A stretch of DNA of 64,000 nucleotides from Sipunculus nudus (taxonomy: Eukaryota; Annelida; Sipuncula; Golfingiida; Sipunculidae): positions 72,000,300 through 72,064,299 of the forward strand of contig CM049314.1 in the NCBI GenBank assembly GCA_026874595.1. Reading direction: 5' to 3'. Position numbers and translations under genes: made by a program. Within the stretch, counting starts at the first letter, position 1; every line of letters starts with the position of its first letter. The notes beneath the pieces were generated by a model. That model was not told the DNA's origin. It did no database searches and saw only the letters and a list, made by a program, of their open reading frames with translations. This document shows positions 1-12,993 of this stretch, piece by piece.

Positions 1-1
1 C

Positions 2-469
2 GCTAAGGAGGCTAAGGCTTTTAAAGCGGCATTAGTGCGGAGACAGAGACAGCTAGCAGTCAGGTTGGGCAGTTAGTGTCTGCATGTTTTCTAGTTTGAT
101 CACCAGATGGCAGCATTCATTTTTCACTTTGCTTTTTTGTACATGGTTCTGGTTTCACTGCAGAATAGACAGCATGGGCACAAGCAGACCCTTTAAGTGA
201 TTTGCTTTGAACAATATGGCTGCATCATAATTTCACATTTTTATTATTATTAATGCACAGATCTGAAATTTTACTTTTAATTTTCATTGCACAAGTTGAA
301 TATTATTATAGACACACCAATATTAATTAATCTTTTTTAGACACCAACATAAATTCACTGTTATTATTTACTCACAAACATTAAATTCACAGTATTGTTA
401 TTAACTCAAAGACATGAACATTCTAGATGATGGATTAGTTGTCTGATTTATTTTCCTAAGCCCAGACCT

Positions 470-502
<33 letters not shown>

Positions 503-3500
503 AAAAGTTCATTTTAAACTTTATATACTTAGGCTCATACAATATCAAATTACAAAGTCGCTGATTTTATTCAAGACTAAATGACAACAGTATCACTTGC
601 AAGGATTGTGTGCTGCAGTGCTTAAACCAAAGTGTCCAAAGCCACCGGTCTGGGGATCCAGATATACTTTATGTAACAAAATTACAGAAAAGCAGCGTAA
701 ATATCTACATCTGTCAGGTTGGTAATATATATAGGAATACATGGATTTACATACTGCTTCATACATCATATGCAAATGATGTGATCACATGACTTATAGA
801 AATATTTCCCACAGTTTCATCATGCAAATGATGTGATCACATGACTTGTATAAATATTTCCCACAGTTCCATGCTGTCTCTGCTTTTTCATGAAGCCTTC
901 TTGTACACTTTAGGTGTACAAGTGTACAGCCATTACATATGTAGATGTTCCTGCATAGATGAATTGTATAGAACTTGCATGTTTTGCATGATGTACATTG
1001 ATTCTTCTTCAAATAGACATGATATGATCCTGATCTCAGCTGTTCATCATATAGTATTTGTTGTTATAAAAATCATTTACAGATTTTGCTCAATGTCCTT
1101 TTCTGGCTTTTAAAACTATTTTAGTGAGAGAGGAATTTCATACCGCTCTGTTTTCAATATATATTTGTATGTTCTGCAAAAGCATGGAGAACAACTGCTT
1201 TATTCTTATATTCTCATTTTTGTTATTAGCATATATCTTTTAAAACTTTGAAATGAATTATTTATAGTATTAAACAGCAGTGAACCAACAGAAAACATGA
1301 TGTTTACAAGCTTTCCAGATCAGATAAACTAGAAGAGCCTATCAGAAACAGGACCTATTAAACATCAATTTTGAAATGCAGATTTCTAGATTGTATTTTT
1401 AGCTCAGGTGACTATAAGTCATCTGAGCTATAGTCGTGGTCCATTGTCCGTCGTCCGTCCGCCCGTCTGTCCGTCCGTCCGTAGATGTGGCACGTTTTGA
1501 AACCGTAAGACCTAGGAATCCAAAATTCGGCATAATGTTAGATGTCCCCAAGATCTCCTACCAAGCCGAAAACTGGGTCTTTTCGACTTCGTTCCTTTGA
1601 GAAATTAAGGAAAAACCTCAATTTTTTATTAAAAACCTATTTTCACACTTCAGGACTGCCTAATATCAAAACCACTCATCTGTTTTTCCTCATATTTACC
1701 ATAAATATTCCTCTATATAGTTCCTATGTACATTCAAGAAATTATGTCTGATTTATGTAATTTAAAAAAGTTATGGACCCAAACATAATGCATTTTGTAA
1801 AAAATCAGGAAAGATATTTGATCACTTAACACAAAACATGTTAAAGCTATGGACCTTTTTTCCAGTAATATAACTTTAATTAATCAAAATTAAATTGTAT
1901 ACCCAAAATTAGATGAAAATCTTTTAAATTTTTTAAAATATTAATAAAAATAAAAAATTGGTACCTTAAATTTTGCCCAACTTTGGCCATGGCACTTTTT
2001 TTCTGCAAGTACTGTGGATTAAATTTTCACAGCATGTTTTGTTACCTTTTCAACTAGTAACACCAAAAATTTGAAACCAGTTGATCAAAAACTGTAGATT
2101 TTATTCAAGTTTTCAAGCACCATGTAACATATTGTTTACATCAAGCTAGTGTTGTGCAGTTTGCAAGAGCTCAGCTCCCCAGCTTCAGCTCTTAGTTCCT
2201 TAAATTCGGCATACAGCTAGATGTCTCCAAAATCCCCTACCATGCCAAGAATTTGGTCACTAGGACTTAATACCTTCAAGATATTAATGAAAAACTTCAT
2301 TTTTCCATTAAAAACCCATTGTTACACTTCAAGACTGCCTAACATCAAAACCACTGATCTGACTTTAATCATAAATAATATACATATTTTTCATTCTCTA
2401 TGCACATGCCAGAATGATGTCAGTATTGCGTAATCGTTTTAAGTTATGGGCCCAAACATAATGCACTTTGTAAAATCAAGAAATATATTTACTCCCTTAA
2501 CAAGGGGATTGCTGAAGCTAGAGATTTTTTGTCAGGGATGTAACATTATTTAATCAAGATTCAATTGGATACCCAAAATTAGTTCTGAATTTTTCAAATT
2601 TTATAAGTTATTAGTATAAATGTAAACATTAGTAACTTAAATTTTGCCAAACTTTGACCATGGCACGTTTGTTTCCTGTGAGCACTGTTGATATAATTTT
2701 CATATCATGCACACATAAGGATTTCAGCTTTTAAGTTTAGAAAGCTGAAAGAAATTGGCCAAATTTTAACTTTTATTAATGTTTTTATGAGACCCTGTCA
2801 GACTTTGGCTCTCTCCAGCCCCTCTTGAGTCACCTGTATGTTGACCTTGTTGAACTTTCAGCAAATTATGCATGCTTGAGGCGAGGCATACACGGGAATC
2901 CAGGCAGCTTATGGCCAGCCACAGTTGATCCAGGTGTCCAACCCAACTCATCTAGTAGTTTTAACCAACTACATAACAATAAACAATAAATTAATAAATT
3001 TTGATTGGTTAAAGAAAAATAGAAAAGGAATTTGTTAGTTTATAATAACAGGAAATTAACTTGCAGTTACTGATGATATAAGAATCTTGTATCGATGGAT
3101 AGAATGTCACATATTCCAAATAACACCATGCAGTCACCTATGGTATTTTTCAGTTTAATTTTAATGATAAAGAAGTAAATCATATCATTCATTACTAATC
3201 ATTAGGGATCATATGATGGAAATTAATGATAGACAAAGATGCAGTTGATAATATTAATCTAGATTCCTACTGTGTCTAGTGTGTACATTGATGTGAAATT
3301 AGTCCAAAATGAATTTATTACAGTTAATTTTTAATATAAATAAAAGCCATAAAACCAGGTACTTATGATCATTATTTAAATGTGTGAATTTTGTATATTC
3401 TGGATTCTCAACATCATTGTTTGGTGAAAACTGAATAAATACCAGACATGGTGCGAATACTTTGTAATTGTATTTAAATAAGAATATGATTATTTACTCC

Positions 3501-6500
3501 ATTATAAAATTTCTTGCATAAAGAATGGGAATTCAGGTAAAAATGAAATTATATGAATACCAGTGCAAATACTTTCAAAATGTATTCATGAATGCATTCA
3601 TGAATATATTCTTTAATATTATTTTAATAATCATTTCAGTTATATATTTTAAAATCATATGATTCTCTTATTATTTTTAATAAAAATTATATTTGGGACA
3701 ATATTTGTAATTTTTTTTAATTAGTAGTTAAACCCTTATATTATATATTCTGCTTATAAGTTATATGGCCAAGTCAAAATCTGTGTGACAATAGTGCTCC
3801 ATTTGTTAATAAAATAAATGAAATCAATCCTCTTCCCTGTCTCCAAAGGTACTATCAAAATCATACATAAGCTAAACAACAACAACTCTTAATACAGCTT
3901 ATATTTATTACCACACAAAACCAGCATGTGCCTCATTTCTAAATAATATTTTTTTATCATATATAACAGCTGAGCGTCGTGACCCATAGGTCCCTTGTTT
4001 ATATCACCGGTTTTTATGCCTAGAAAAACAATGAAAGATAATTAATGAAATTTTGGATGTGTATTTTTGTGTGTGCTAAAGATAATAATATAAAGAAAAT
4101 ATACAATAAATAAGACTTATTAAATAAGTATACATATATATAAAACCTGTTTGTAATAAATCACTGGCATATTTGTGTCATAGATCTTGTGTAAATAATC
4201 TGAATTTCCATTATTTCTCCTGTTGATGTGAATACACAAGATTTTGTATTAATTGATGCACGTGATGTGCACTGTTAAACTGTTTTCATCATTATTTTTT
4301 CTGTCTATAACAAATGATATCTGGGTATTGTGTTGAAAGACCTTGAAAATTTATTTTAAATTACAATGTTATGAAAAATGTTATTTTGGAATATAATTTC
4401 AAACTTTGGCTCTGCTTTTTATTCAGTGTCTCTCTTCATAGGCCAGTGCATTTTGTACTTAGCGCTAATAGGTCTAGTCTGAATCTGGTTCAGCAAACTG
4501 TGCAAAATCTTGCATGAATGATACATACATTAATAAATCATTATGATGCATGCATTGTTGTCTTTTTGTATATTGCCAGAATTCACTGTTGTCCTTACCT
4601 TCAACCAATTGAAAAAAATTATTAAAATAGTTAAAGGATCGTTATTTTTGCTTATGTGAGTAACAGGGTATTCATTTGTTATAATATTAATTAATTAAAT
4701 AACGTAAGTATGTCACCAAACTGCAATTCTTACATCAATCTGACCTTAGTGTTTAGATTACCCCAATTATAAGTTGTTATTTTTTATATGAGCCTTGAAT
4801 TTGTGTTGACACCGTGCTAAAACGACATTGAATATTGTTATTTCAGGAAACCATTGTTTAAGTATTGTTACGAGTGTGGTCGCTCTGTGGGTGTGAGGTT
4901 GTCGGCATGCACCAGATGTAAAGAAGTTTACTACTGCAGCAAGGCGTGTAAGCTGAAAGCGTGGAATGCTCGGCACAAAGAGGAGTGTATCCGGGTCGGA
5001 GGTCAGTATGACATCGGTAGTATAAACAAAATATCCAGGTTTTCTATAAGCAGTGGTTAAAGTATTTAAGTTTGAAGGTTGTGGTCTTAGGTCTTAGGCC
5101 ATATTGGTGCCTTAACCCTTAGATAATCTCAGAGATTTGCTCTTATGTTTAGCTACAAGTTATTCTGGGGCTGTATTGACACATGATTTGATAAATGGTG
5201 TGAAACATTACACATTATATAAAACATGATGTGATATATGTATGTTATATCATTTTGTCATTTTTTGTCAGTGTTCTTTCTCATTCATAACAGAAATGAG
5301 CAAAATTCCTCTCAACCCCAACCAGAAATATACTGTATAATTAAATATATATTTTTCATGTTAATGTCATATAAATATATTTTACATGTAATTATTTGGG
5401 TCATATTTAGGCAATATGACCCTGCAGCATTTGGGGAATTTCATTTTCAAGGGTTTATCATGTTTGTGAGATGACTTAGATATGATTTTTTATCTATTAT
5501 TTATTTATTTCAATTTTTTTACAGCACGGTCTCATAGCCCCAGTCCAACTCGAGGTCAGCAGATCGACAGTCCCACACCAGCAACTGATCCAGACCGTGG
5601 AAAACCAACCACAGTCAAGGGGTTAGCAGGCGAGAAGGGCAGGAAAGGAATTCAGGTCAGTTACATAAAAAATACTAAATTTATATTGGATAATTCACCA
5701 GAATACATATAAGCAGACGTTATGTATGTAATATTTTTTATTTCTTATATTACAAACTAGAGGTTAATTTACTATATATTTTGGATAATGGTCAGTTATA
5801 CAATATTTATATCTGGGGTTTTCTCCGGTATTTCAGACAAAGGATAAATTTACTAAATTTATTTTGGACAATGTAGCTGTGTACATATAAGTGGACGCTG
5901 CCTAATCTGGCTATAGAAGTCTGCTTTTCGTCTGCTAACATAGGTATAGCAAGCTTATTACTAGTATATCATATAATATGATGTATTTGCATTTTCTATT
6001 CAGTAAGACTGATATTATTTTGTTTTGCTTTAATCCATTACATGTGGTGTATATTCTTATATTTTCTGTATGTTAGAACATGTTTATAATGTAAATATAC
6101 TTTAGTTTTTTTACTATCCTTACTAAGTGCAAGACACTTCTGTTATACCCCAAAATGATGACATGTCTTCTGTACATGTCTCACATATCATAAATGTGTT
6201 CCCATGATATGTACAGGTATCATAAATTGGCTGTTGTCCTCCTTTCAATGTTTCTTTGCCCGAAATGAGAACATGTTTCATGGTCAAATATGTGGTCTTG
6301 GATAATGGATTCTTGTCTTGTAAAATGCTACATATTATAAATTCTAGTGCCATGAGACGTGGTTTCACAGAGTTCAATGATTTTAGCACCACAGCCCCCC
6401 CCCCCCCCCACCTCCTTCATTCCTTATGTTGCCTTTCCATTTCCAATTTTTCAGCTGCATAAGTACCATCATGTATTTAGTAAATTATAACATTTTGGCT

Positions 6501-9500
6501 CTGTCTTTATCCCTGTCTCCAGTTTTGGGCTCTGCTTAAAGCATTATATACACCACAGGAACCAGTGAGGCAACTCAACATGGTTTACTTACATAATCAT
6601 ATGATTAGTTTACCACAGAGGCTGAAATTATCATATTACTGGAAAATTATCATATTACTGGAAAATTATCATATTACTGGAAAATTATCATATTACTGGA
6701 AAATTATCATATTAGTCAAAGATTATAATATTCCTGGAAATTTATCATACTACTGGAATATTACTGGAAAATTATCATATTAGTCAAAGATTATCATATT
6801 ACTGGAATATTACTGGAAAATTATTATATTAGTCAAAGATTATCTTATTACTGGAAAATTATCATATTACTGGAAAATTATCATATTACTGGAAAATTAT
6901 CAAATTACTGGAAAATTTTATCAGAATTTTAATAACCGACAGATCAAGCAGATGGATATTTGATAAGATTGAAAGGATAATAATAAAAATTAATAAGGAA
7001 TGATGTGTTTGAATTTGGATGTCAGTTAGGAGGAAAATATTGGTGAAAAACCTTTCGCAATAAAAAGAATGGTTGAATAATTTGTTTCAATATATTTAAT
7101 TTTGTCAATTAGGATCTTTGATATTATGTAATTTATACACAATTATAAATAAAGCTAATATTCTCCAATGAAAAACAATTGTATGAAGATTCTGTTAATT
7201 ATACCATATTCAGTTTTTGTTGTTACTTCAAATCAAAGAGAACTTCAAAATTATGACCAGTAGAATTTATAAACATTGTCTATATAACCTTGGCAAAATT
7301 AATCAGGATTCCAACTGTGTAGCTGATAAAATGAAATATTTATATTCCTGAAAATTCATCTCCCAAATGTATGGAGATATGGAATGGCAACTTATCCCTC
7401 TCTCATTGAAATGCAATTTTTTTCCTGTCCCTGAACTAACAGAGGACTCCGGGGTCGACAGAGTCTGTGGGTAGACAGACACGCATGTCCGATTCCAGCA
7501 CCAAATCTAAACCACGATCGCGGAACAGTGACATGAGCAGCACCACCAGTTACCAGGTCAATCCGAAGCGATCATTACGCACGGTGTAAACAAATTTATC
7601 GCTTGTTGTGCACTGATTCTGCACACTGATTTTGCATGCACGCACTGCATGGACGTTTGCCTAATGCGTTTGTATTTGTTGCGTTGTGACCACAGCATAG
7701 TTCATGCAACCACATTTTGACCCTATTATCTGTCTAAATAATAACCTTACATCAGCAAAGTCTGCCTTTTTATACCCCCTTCTTACCCACCGTCCATCCA
7801 TCCATTAACTTTTTGTCACCCGCTAACTAACCAGGGCTTTGATGGATTTTCATGAAACTCACTACAGGTACTAACCAATAGATTATCTTGCCCGAGTTTG
7901 ATACTAGGCAAAGTCTAGGCATATTTAATCAGGTCAGAGGTCAAAATACTTATGATGGGCATATTTTGCAAACTTGTCTGTGGCACATGTATAAAGTATG
8001 AGATTAACTATGATACAGGTTTAACCAGAAAGTTCAATAATTTATAATAAAAAAATGGTACCCTCTTAAAAATGAGGAGTTTGAAAAAAAAAATTTATTA
8101 TAATGGACTGGGACCCTCCATTGTAACCTGGGACGAGATAAGTTTGGTGTGCCTGTCTTATAACACAGGTCATATTTAGGCATTGGCAGTATCAGCTTTT
8201 CTATACTACTGGTTATGTATACTGTTAAGTAAAGGTTTAAGAATAATATACTGTTTTCATTATTAGGTGATATTCATCCTGGGCCATAATCTGTGATCAG
8301 TGTCACCTACAGACCATGTTCCATCAATTTTTAGCTCAGCTGACAAAGTCATCTGAGCTATAGTGATCACCCTTTGTCCGGCATTCATCCGTCTATCTGT
8401 CGGTCTGTCAGTCTGTCCATTAACCTGGGACAAATCATAACCACTGGTTCTGGAATCTTCTAGCTGCATATTTAGGGAGAGCCATGAAAAAGTTCTTTGG
8501 AAACCTGAAATTAGGTCTCAGTTATCCATAACCTCTGAGCTAAGGGGCTCTGAAGAACCCCCCCAGAATAATGGAAAATTTTGTACAAAAGCTCAAGTAT
8601 CTGAACAACTACTGTATTGGTCACCATGATTCTTTGCATGAATATTGATCAAGGAGTGTTTCATCAGTTTTTGTAATCTGGCGGCATCAACTGTATTTTT
8701 TCAAAGTTTACAATTTTTTTCTCTTTTTCTGAGACCTATTAAGATGGGGTCATTTGTTAACAGGGCACAAATCGTAATGACTGGACCTAGAATCTCTTCC
8801 CTTGCCATGCAGAGAGGCCTATGAAAAGTCTCCTTGGAAACCTGAAATTAGGTCCCAGTTTCCCATATCCTTCAACCTATGGGGCTCCGAAGTATCCCCC
8901 AGAATAATGGAAAATTTGATACAAAAGCTCAAGTATCTGAACAACTACTGTATTGGTCACCATGATTCTTTGCATGAATATTGATCATGGAGTGTTTCAT
9001 CAGTTTCTGCAATCTGGTGGCGCCTCCTGTATTTTTCCTTTTTTTTAGGAATTGTATTCTCTATTTTTGATACCATTAAAAATGTGGTCATATGTTAACA
9101 GGGCACAAATCGTAACGACTGGACGTAGAATCTTCTATCATGACATGCAGGGAGGCCCATGAAAGGTCTCCTTGGAAACCTGAAATTAGGTTTCTGTTAC
9201 TCATATCCTGTGAGCTATGGGGCTCAGAAATACCCCCCTCCCCCAAGAATAATGGAAAATCTGGTACAAAAGCTCTAGTTTCTGAACAACTAATGCATTG
9301 ATCACCATAATTTTTTGCAAGGATATTGATGTTGGAAGAGTTCCATCAGTTTTTGCAGACTAGTGGCGCCACCTGGATTTTTTTCTAATTTTTACACATT
9401 TTTTCTCTTTTTTTGAGCCCTTCAAAGATGAGGTTGTCTGTTAGGTTATAGTCATACATTTTCGTCATTTTTTACAACGCCTCATTGCTTACATGCTTAC

Positions 9501-11796
9501 GTGTCACTTCAAATAAACCCACTAGACCTTTAAATAAGTTTCTTAGCTCTCCAACGACACCTACCATGTGTGTGAAATATTCTGTTATAACCCAATATAT
9601 TTGTATATTGTTCTGCAGGTATAGGAGATTTCTGCCTGCGGTCTGCCTGCTGACTATGCAGAGATACGGTTATAAAGCATGGCGTGGACTTGCAGGGCGG
9701 TTCTCAATTTGGCTTGTGTCACGACTCAGTAGCGGGTCCTAACTGAGTCATGTTTGTCATGGCTAAGTAGAACCCTACTGAAATTTTAGAAGGACCATGA
9801 GTACAGAATTCATCCCAGTTTTAGAGTCAAAACTGTGGTCAACCGTAGCAGAGGGGCACTGGGATGCCCTGGGGCAAACCGGGACCAGAAACCGGGAATG
9901 TGTGACAGGGGCCTTAACAGGGCACAAATGGTTACAATTGGACCTAGAAACTTCTAACGTTACATCCAGGGAGGTCCATGAAAAACCTTGGAAGCCTGAG
10001 ATTTGGTCGCTGTTACCCATATCCTTCAAGCTATGCTTAAATTGACTGGAGATACCACCTACAAACTTTGGCGTTGATAAAATTCTTTTGTGAATGTTTT
10101 CCTAGTCAGCTGAGCGTCATGACCCCTGGGTCACTTGTTGGTGAAGTTTTCAGACCGTGCCATTATCATATAAATGTTCCATACACATATTGCCAAGTTT
10201 GGTGATTAAAGAACAGTGACTCTTGCTTCAATGATAATGGGATACTAAAACCCTGGTGATTATTATTTACAGTATTATCACAATTGCTCAGCAGTGCCAT
10301 CTGTTGTCCATGCTTGGAACAAGCACCTTAATGCAATCAGTGTCTGTATCCTATCACAGGTTAATGGCTTACAAGTCTGACAACTTGTGTTGGCAGCGCC
10401 TGGCAGTGTCTGTATTATAAGATTTTTTTTAACGGAATTACAGAATTGATACTTCAGTGACTATTTGTGGCTATGTTGAATTTTAACAGTGGATGATGCA
10501 ACTGCATGTCATTGGTTTCAAAACAAAAACCTTGTGAATAATTCTTTTGATTGACATCAGATTACAAGGCATCATGATAAAGAGGTCACAAGATTCTGTA
10601 CCTAAATATATATAAAAAAAATGAAATTCCCCCCAAAAAATGGCATTTAAAAAATAAATTCAAATTCTGCACGTTTGAAACCTTATAGCAACTGAGGATG
10701 GACAGGAATTATGTTGTATATACATATGTATATCTCCCTCGTATAGTTCATTACTTAGTTTCCTAACAGGCTAACAGATGGCACTGCTAGCCAGTTGTGG
10801 TGTTACCAGAAATAATAATTACAAGTATCATACTTTTGCTGGTGTTAGTTTCATTTTGACAATGTTTTCAGCTTGCATTATTATTTGCTTTTCTGGAACT
10901 TATTTTATATCTTTACATCATCCAGTTTCTGTTCACACAACTTTGTTTTTTCAATTTATCCTGCTGATATGCATACTTCAGCATGTTTTGTAAAATGCAT
11001 AAAAGGTTAACTTCCTTTTATATGAAAAAAATTGAAGAGAATAAGAAAATACAATAATGAGAATAAGAAATGAAAGTAGATTACCAGTATAGTATAATAA
11101 GCATAATCTTAATCATGTAACATATAATGACATAATCTATTTTTTGTATCTTTTAATGTGTATAATGTTCAAATACTACAATTAGGTTAAATTAGTAAAT
11201 TATTCTATAAAAATACAAATATACAAATGCAAATATCAATCAAAATGCATTATTCAGTGCCTTCAATTTAAATTGATATGTGCATTTGTACAAATTTTTA
11301 TTTCTTTTTAATAATTTACAAACTTAAAGTAATTGTAGTATTTTAATGAAATAATAGGGGCAGTCATATCTTTTTCCACCTTGTTTGAATTAATAAAAAA
11401 ATGATCCTGTGTTTTCAAATTGAATGCAATATGAGAAACCAGAGATAACTGACTTTGCCATTGTAAGGGCAGAACTAAATTGGAGACAAGGTACATGCCT
11501 GGACATGGACACATTGCGAAATTCATCTTCGAAGTTAATGAAACACAGAAAGGTATTTTGAGACGACAAAGCTTGTAGCACACCTTGTAAACCTTCTATT
11601 AATAGAATTGTTCACAATTTTATCAGATCCCTCATCAGTGTATACCTGTGTATTATTATCTAACTGTGACTTTATATGCTTCCAGGGTGCAATGAAAGGT
11701 CGGTTAAACGGGAAACAAGGGAAATTTGGCAACATGAGCGGCGGAGCCAATGCAGACGATGGAGATGTATACATGGATAATTATAGTTTTGTCTGA
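2..11796 (+). CDS. MYND zinc-finger protein, 3' part of gene (5 exons, 5' end outside window)
   Basis: The exons I read are 2-63, 4847-5001, 5525-5655, 7443-7556 and 11686-11796. All have AG/GT borders, phases match at every junction, and together they give 573 nt (190 residues plus TGA). Numbering from the first visible residue, a helical basic stretch ([15 protein letters not shown]) leads into a MYND zinc finger with C28, C31, C42, C45, C51, C55, H64 and C68, the full C4-C2HC ligand set. The rest is low-complexity, rich in Ser/Thr/Pro/Gly/Lys and probably disordered. It ends in NYSFV, which fits a class I PDZ ligand (S/T-x-hydrophobic). MYND fingers usually bind proline-containing peptides in partner proteins; the partner here is unknown. 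The first exon is short and was accepted because its two leftover bases complete an Arg codon with the one leading base of the MYND exon. I do not recognise the family. The gene converges on the TBL1-type gene downstream. Confidence 0.8.
64..1395. other. MYND intron 1, left part: no gene seen
   Basis: AT-rich intronic sequence. It contains a T homopolymer at about 471-500 and the two-copy direct repeat near 770-873. The short open frames on both strands lack splice or domain support. Confidence 0.6.
769..873. repeat. Two-copy direct repeat, about 52 bp per unit
   Basis: The block TGCAAATGATGTGATCACAT plus the following AAATATTTCCCACAG is present twice, starting at 771 and 823, with few differences. 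It lies in MYND intron 1. Confidence 0.8.
1396..4000 (+). mobile_element. Element A, copy 1: non-autonomous hairpin-ended element (2.6 kb)
   Basis: It starts TTTTTAGCTCAG with an imperfect hairpin (GCTCAGGTGACT pairing with AGTCATCTGAGC), followed by a GTCCGTCC tract at about 1446-1484. It ends CAGCTGAGCGTCGTGACC then TCCCTTGTTT. The CAGCTGAGC is an inverted match to the 5' motif. Internally there are two diverged repeats, each starting near an AAATTCGGCATA motif (about 1524 and 2203), followed by a unique segment. No long open frame is present. A second copy lies inverted at 24218-26836. The architecture fits DINE/Helentron-like elements; the class is an inference. Confidence 0.75.
4001..4846. 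other. MYND intron 1, right part: no gene seen
   Basis: AT-rich sequence between element A and the MYND exon. I see no coding exon or structured repeat. It ends in the TTATTTCAG acceptor of the MYND exon. Confidence 0.5.
4847..5001 (+). CDS. Exon encoding the MYND zinc finger
   Basis: The exon follows TTTCAG and is closed by G/GTCAGT. It carries all eight zinc ligands: CYEC, CTRC, CSKAC and HKEEC. Reading on past the donor meets a stop after about 19 codons, so splicing here is more likely than readthrough. Confidence 0.9.
5525..5655 (+). CDS. Ser/Pro/Lys-rich linker exon of the MYND gene
   Basis: The acceptor is TTTTTTACAG and the donor CAG/GTCAGT. The exon enters with two bases that complete an Ala codon and leaves in phase 0. 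The product is hydrophilic ([10 protein letters not shown], then a [11 protein letters not shown] stretch), with no recognisable domain. Confidence 0.8.
6395..6411. repeat. C homopolymer, MYND intron 3
   Basis: A run of C residues within otherwise AT-rich intron sequence. Confidence 0.8.
6630..6915 (+). repeat. 19-bp tandem array (ATCATATTACTGGAAAATT)
   Basis: About 14 copies of a 19-bp unit. Some units carry the variant TTAGTCAAAGATTAT, and a few are shortened to ATTACTGGAAT. The first units are identical and variants are interspersed, as expected from slippage or unequal exchange. Confidence 0.9.
7443..7556 (+). CDS. Ser/Thr/Arg-rich exon of the MYND gene
   Basis: The acceptor is GAACTAACAG, the donor CAG/GTCAAT, and the exon is 38 codons in phase 0-0. 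It contains Arg/Ser clusters that could be basophilic kinase targets (an inference). If the intron were kept, the frame would add only ten codons before TAA at 7587-7589. Confidence 0.8.
7770..8000 (+). repeat. Remnant of a dispersed repeat
   Basis: The segment with CCGTCCATCCATCCATTAAC and TTTGATGGATTTTCATGAAAC resembles the interior of the hairpin-ended elements here (a tetranucleotide tract followed by a degenerate core). Clear ends were not found. Confidence 0.35.
8328..10139 (+). mobile_element. Element B, copy 1: hairpin-ended element with tandem core
   Basis: The 5' end is TTTTTAGCTCAGCTGAC with a paired GTCATCTGAGCTATAG, then a GTCTGTC-type tract. The 3' end is GTCAGCTGAGCGTCATGACC followed by CCTGGGTCACTTGTT. 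The core has about three and a half units of 300-350 bp. Each begins TTAACAGGGCACAAATCGTA, includes CTTGGAAACCTGAAATTAGG, and ends near TGGTGGCGCCACCTG-type sequence. A stretch near 9430-9900 departs from the unit and may be an insertion. It lies in MYND intron 4, in the sense orientation. Confidence 0.8.
10140..11685. other. MYND intron 4, right part: no gene seen
   Basis: AT-rich sequence between element B and the terminal MYND exon. The open frames on either strand are short and lack plausible splice borders or domains. Confidence 0.5.
11686..11796 (+). CDS. Terminal coding exon of the MYND gene
   Basis: The acceptor is TGCTTCCAG. The phase 0 frame gives 36 residues and a TGA at 11794-11796. 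The exon is Gly/Asn/Lys-rich, turns acidic (ADDGD), and ends YMDNYSFV. The final S-F-V fits a class I PDZ-binding terminus. Confidence 0.8.
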   Translation, partial: GAMKGRLNGKQGKFGNMSGGANADDGDVYMDNYSFV

Positions 11797-12993
11797 ATAT
11801 ACACTAAGGATACCAAACCTTTCAAATAATACTGTGAGACAAAATCATTTGTACATATTTGACATCAGTTTTGTAATCAACTTATGATCTAACATTTTAT
11901 AAGTCAAGTTCTGATAATACATAAGGTATTATTAATGACATGGGAAGCCGTAAAAGTTCACTTTTTGATTATGATAAGATTTAAAATGTAGAATGTGTGA
12001 TGGTATATGTGGATTTCCCACATTGAGGAACATTGTCAGTATTCATACTTTAAGATTCAGGAATATGTACCACCTTTCACATTTTTTCTGCATATCTAAC
12101 ATCATTAAACTGTTGTTGAAAGTACCATACCCTCAAAAATCATTCATATAAGGCATGTATACCATACATATAGCGGATTCAGTGGGAGTTCTATTATTAT
12201 TATCTAATAGTGACATGCGCAAGTGGCATCTTTAAAATTTAAGTGACATACCATGCGCAGCATGCATTTGACATCATTTTTACCTGTGACATCATGTTTG
12301 CTTAAAAAAGCAATATACTTGTGATAATATTATTCTTGATGACATTCATCCAGTAATTCATGCATATGACATCATTATTTCCTGTAAAATCTCTCCTAAG
12401 CAACAACATCCTTTTGACATCCTAATTAACCTGTGACATAGTGCATGCAGCAAAATGCACATATGACATCATTGTTGCATGTAGCATGAAATATTCACTA
12501 AGTAGCAGCATGCTTGCAATGTCATTATAATCCATCATATTTGCATAGTGCTTAGCAGTACTCAAAATTGCAGGTATGAATTCTGAGCCATCTGAAAGCT
12601 GCCTAAACATTAAAATTTATTGTGCAGTAGCTTACTCCAGAATTCAGTCACAGAGAAATGTGTTTGAATTCTGAAAATTCCTTTTGGATAATGATATCTC
12701 TAGCTGGTTCCCTTCAGGAAGGGGAATTGAAGAAAATATTTTACATTTTGGGGCTGCTGAAGCGAACCTAAAGTCCTGCTTTTATCTTATCAATCCTTGA
12801 ATAGTGTGGTCCATCATGGGGCTTTCTTTGTACATAAAATACCAAAATCAAATATTTCCATACTGTTGTACCAAAAAAAGCATACAATTATCGGTAAATG
12901 AAAATTCTGTCTCAGGTATGTGGCAAATATAGTCTGTGTTACCCTGTGTTGGCACCAGCGCAAAATGTAGGAACCAAAAAGATGTCTAATAAA
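11797..12993 (+). other. Probable 3' UTR of the MYND gene, AATAAA at 12988-12993
   Basis: There is no coding potential on the plus strand after the stop. The first canonical AATAAA downstream is at 12988-12993, implying a UTR of about 1.2 kb; an ATTAAA near 12105 is an alternative. Between about 12190 and 12480 the sequence has degenerate repeats around TGACATCAT. The exact cleavage site cannot be told from sequence. Confidence 0.45.
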
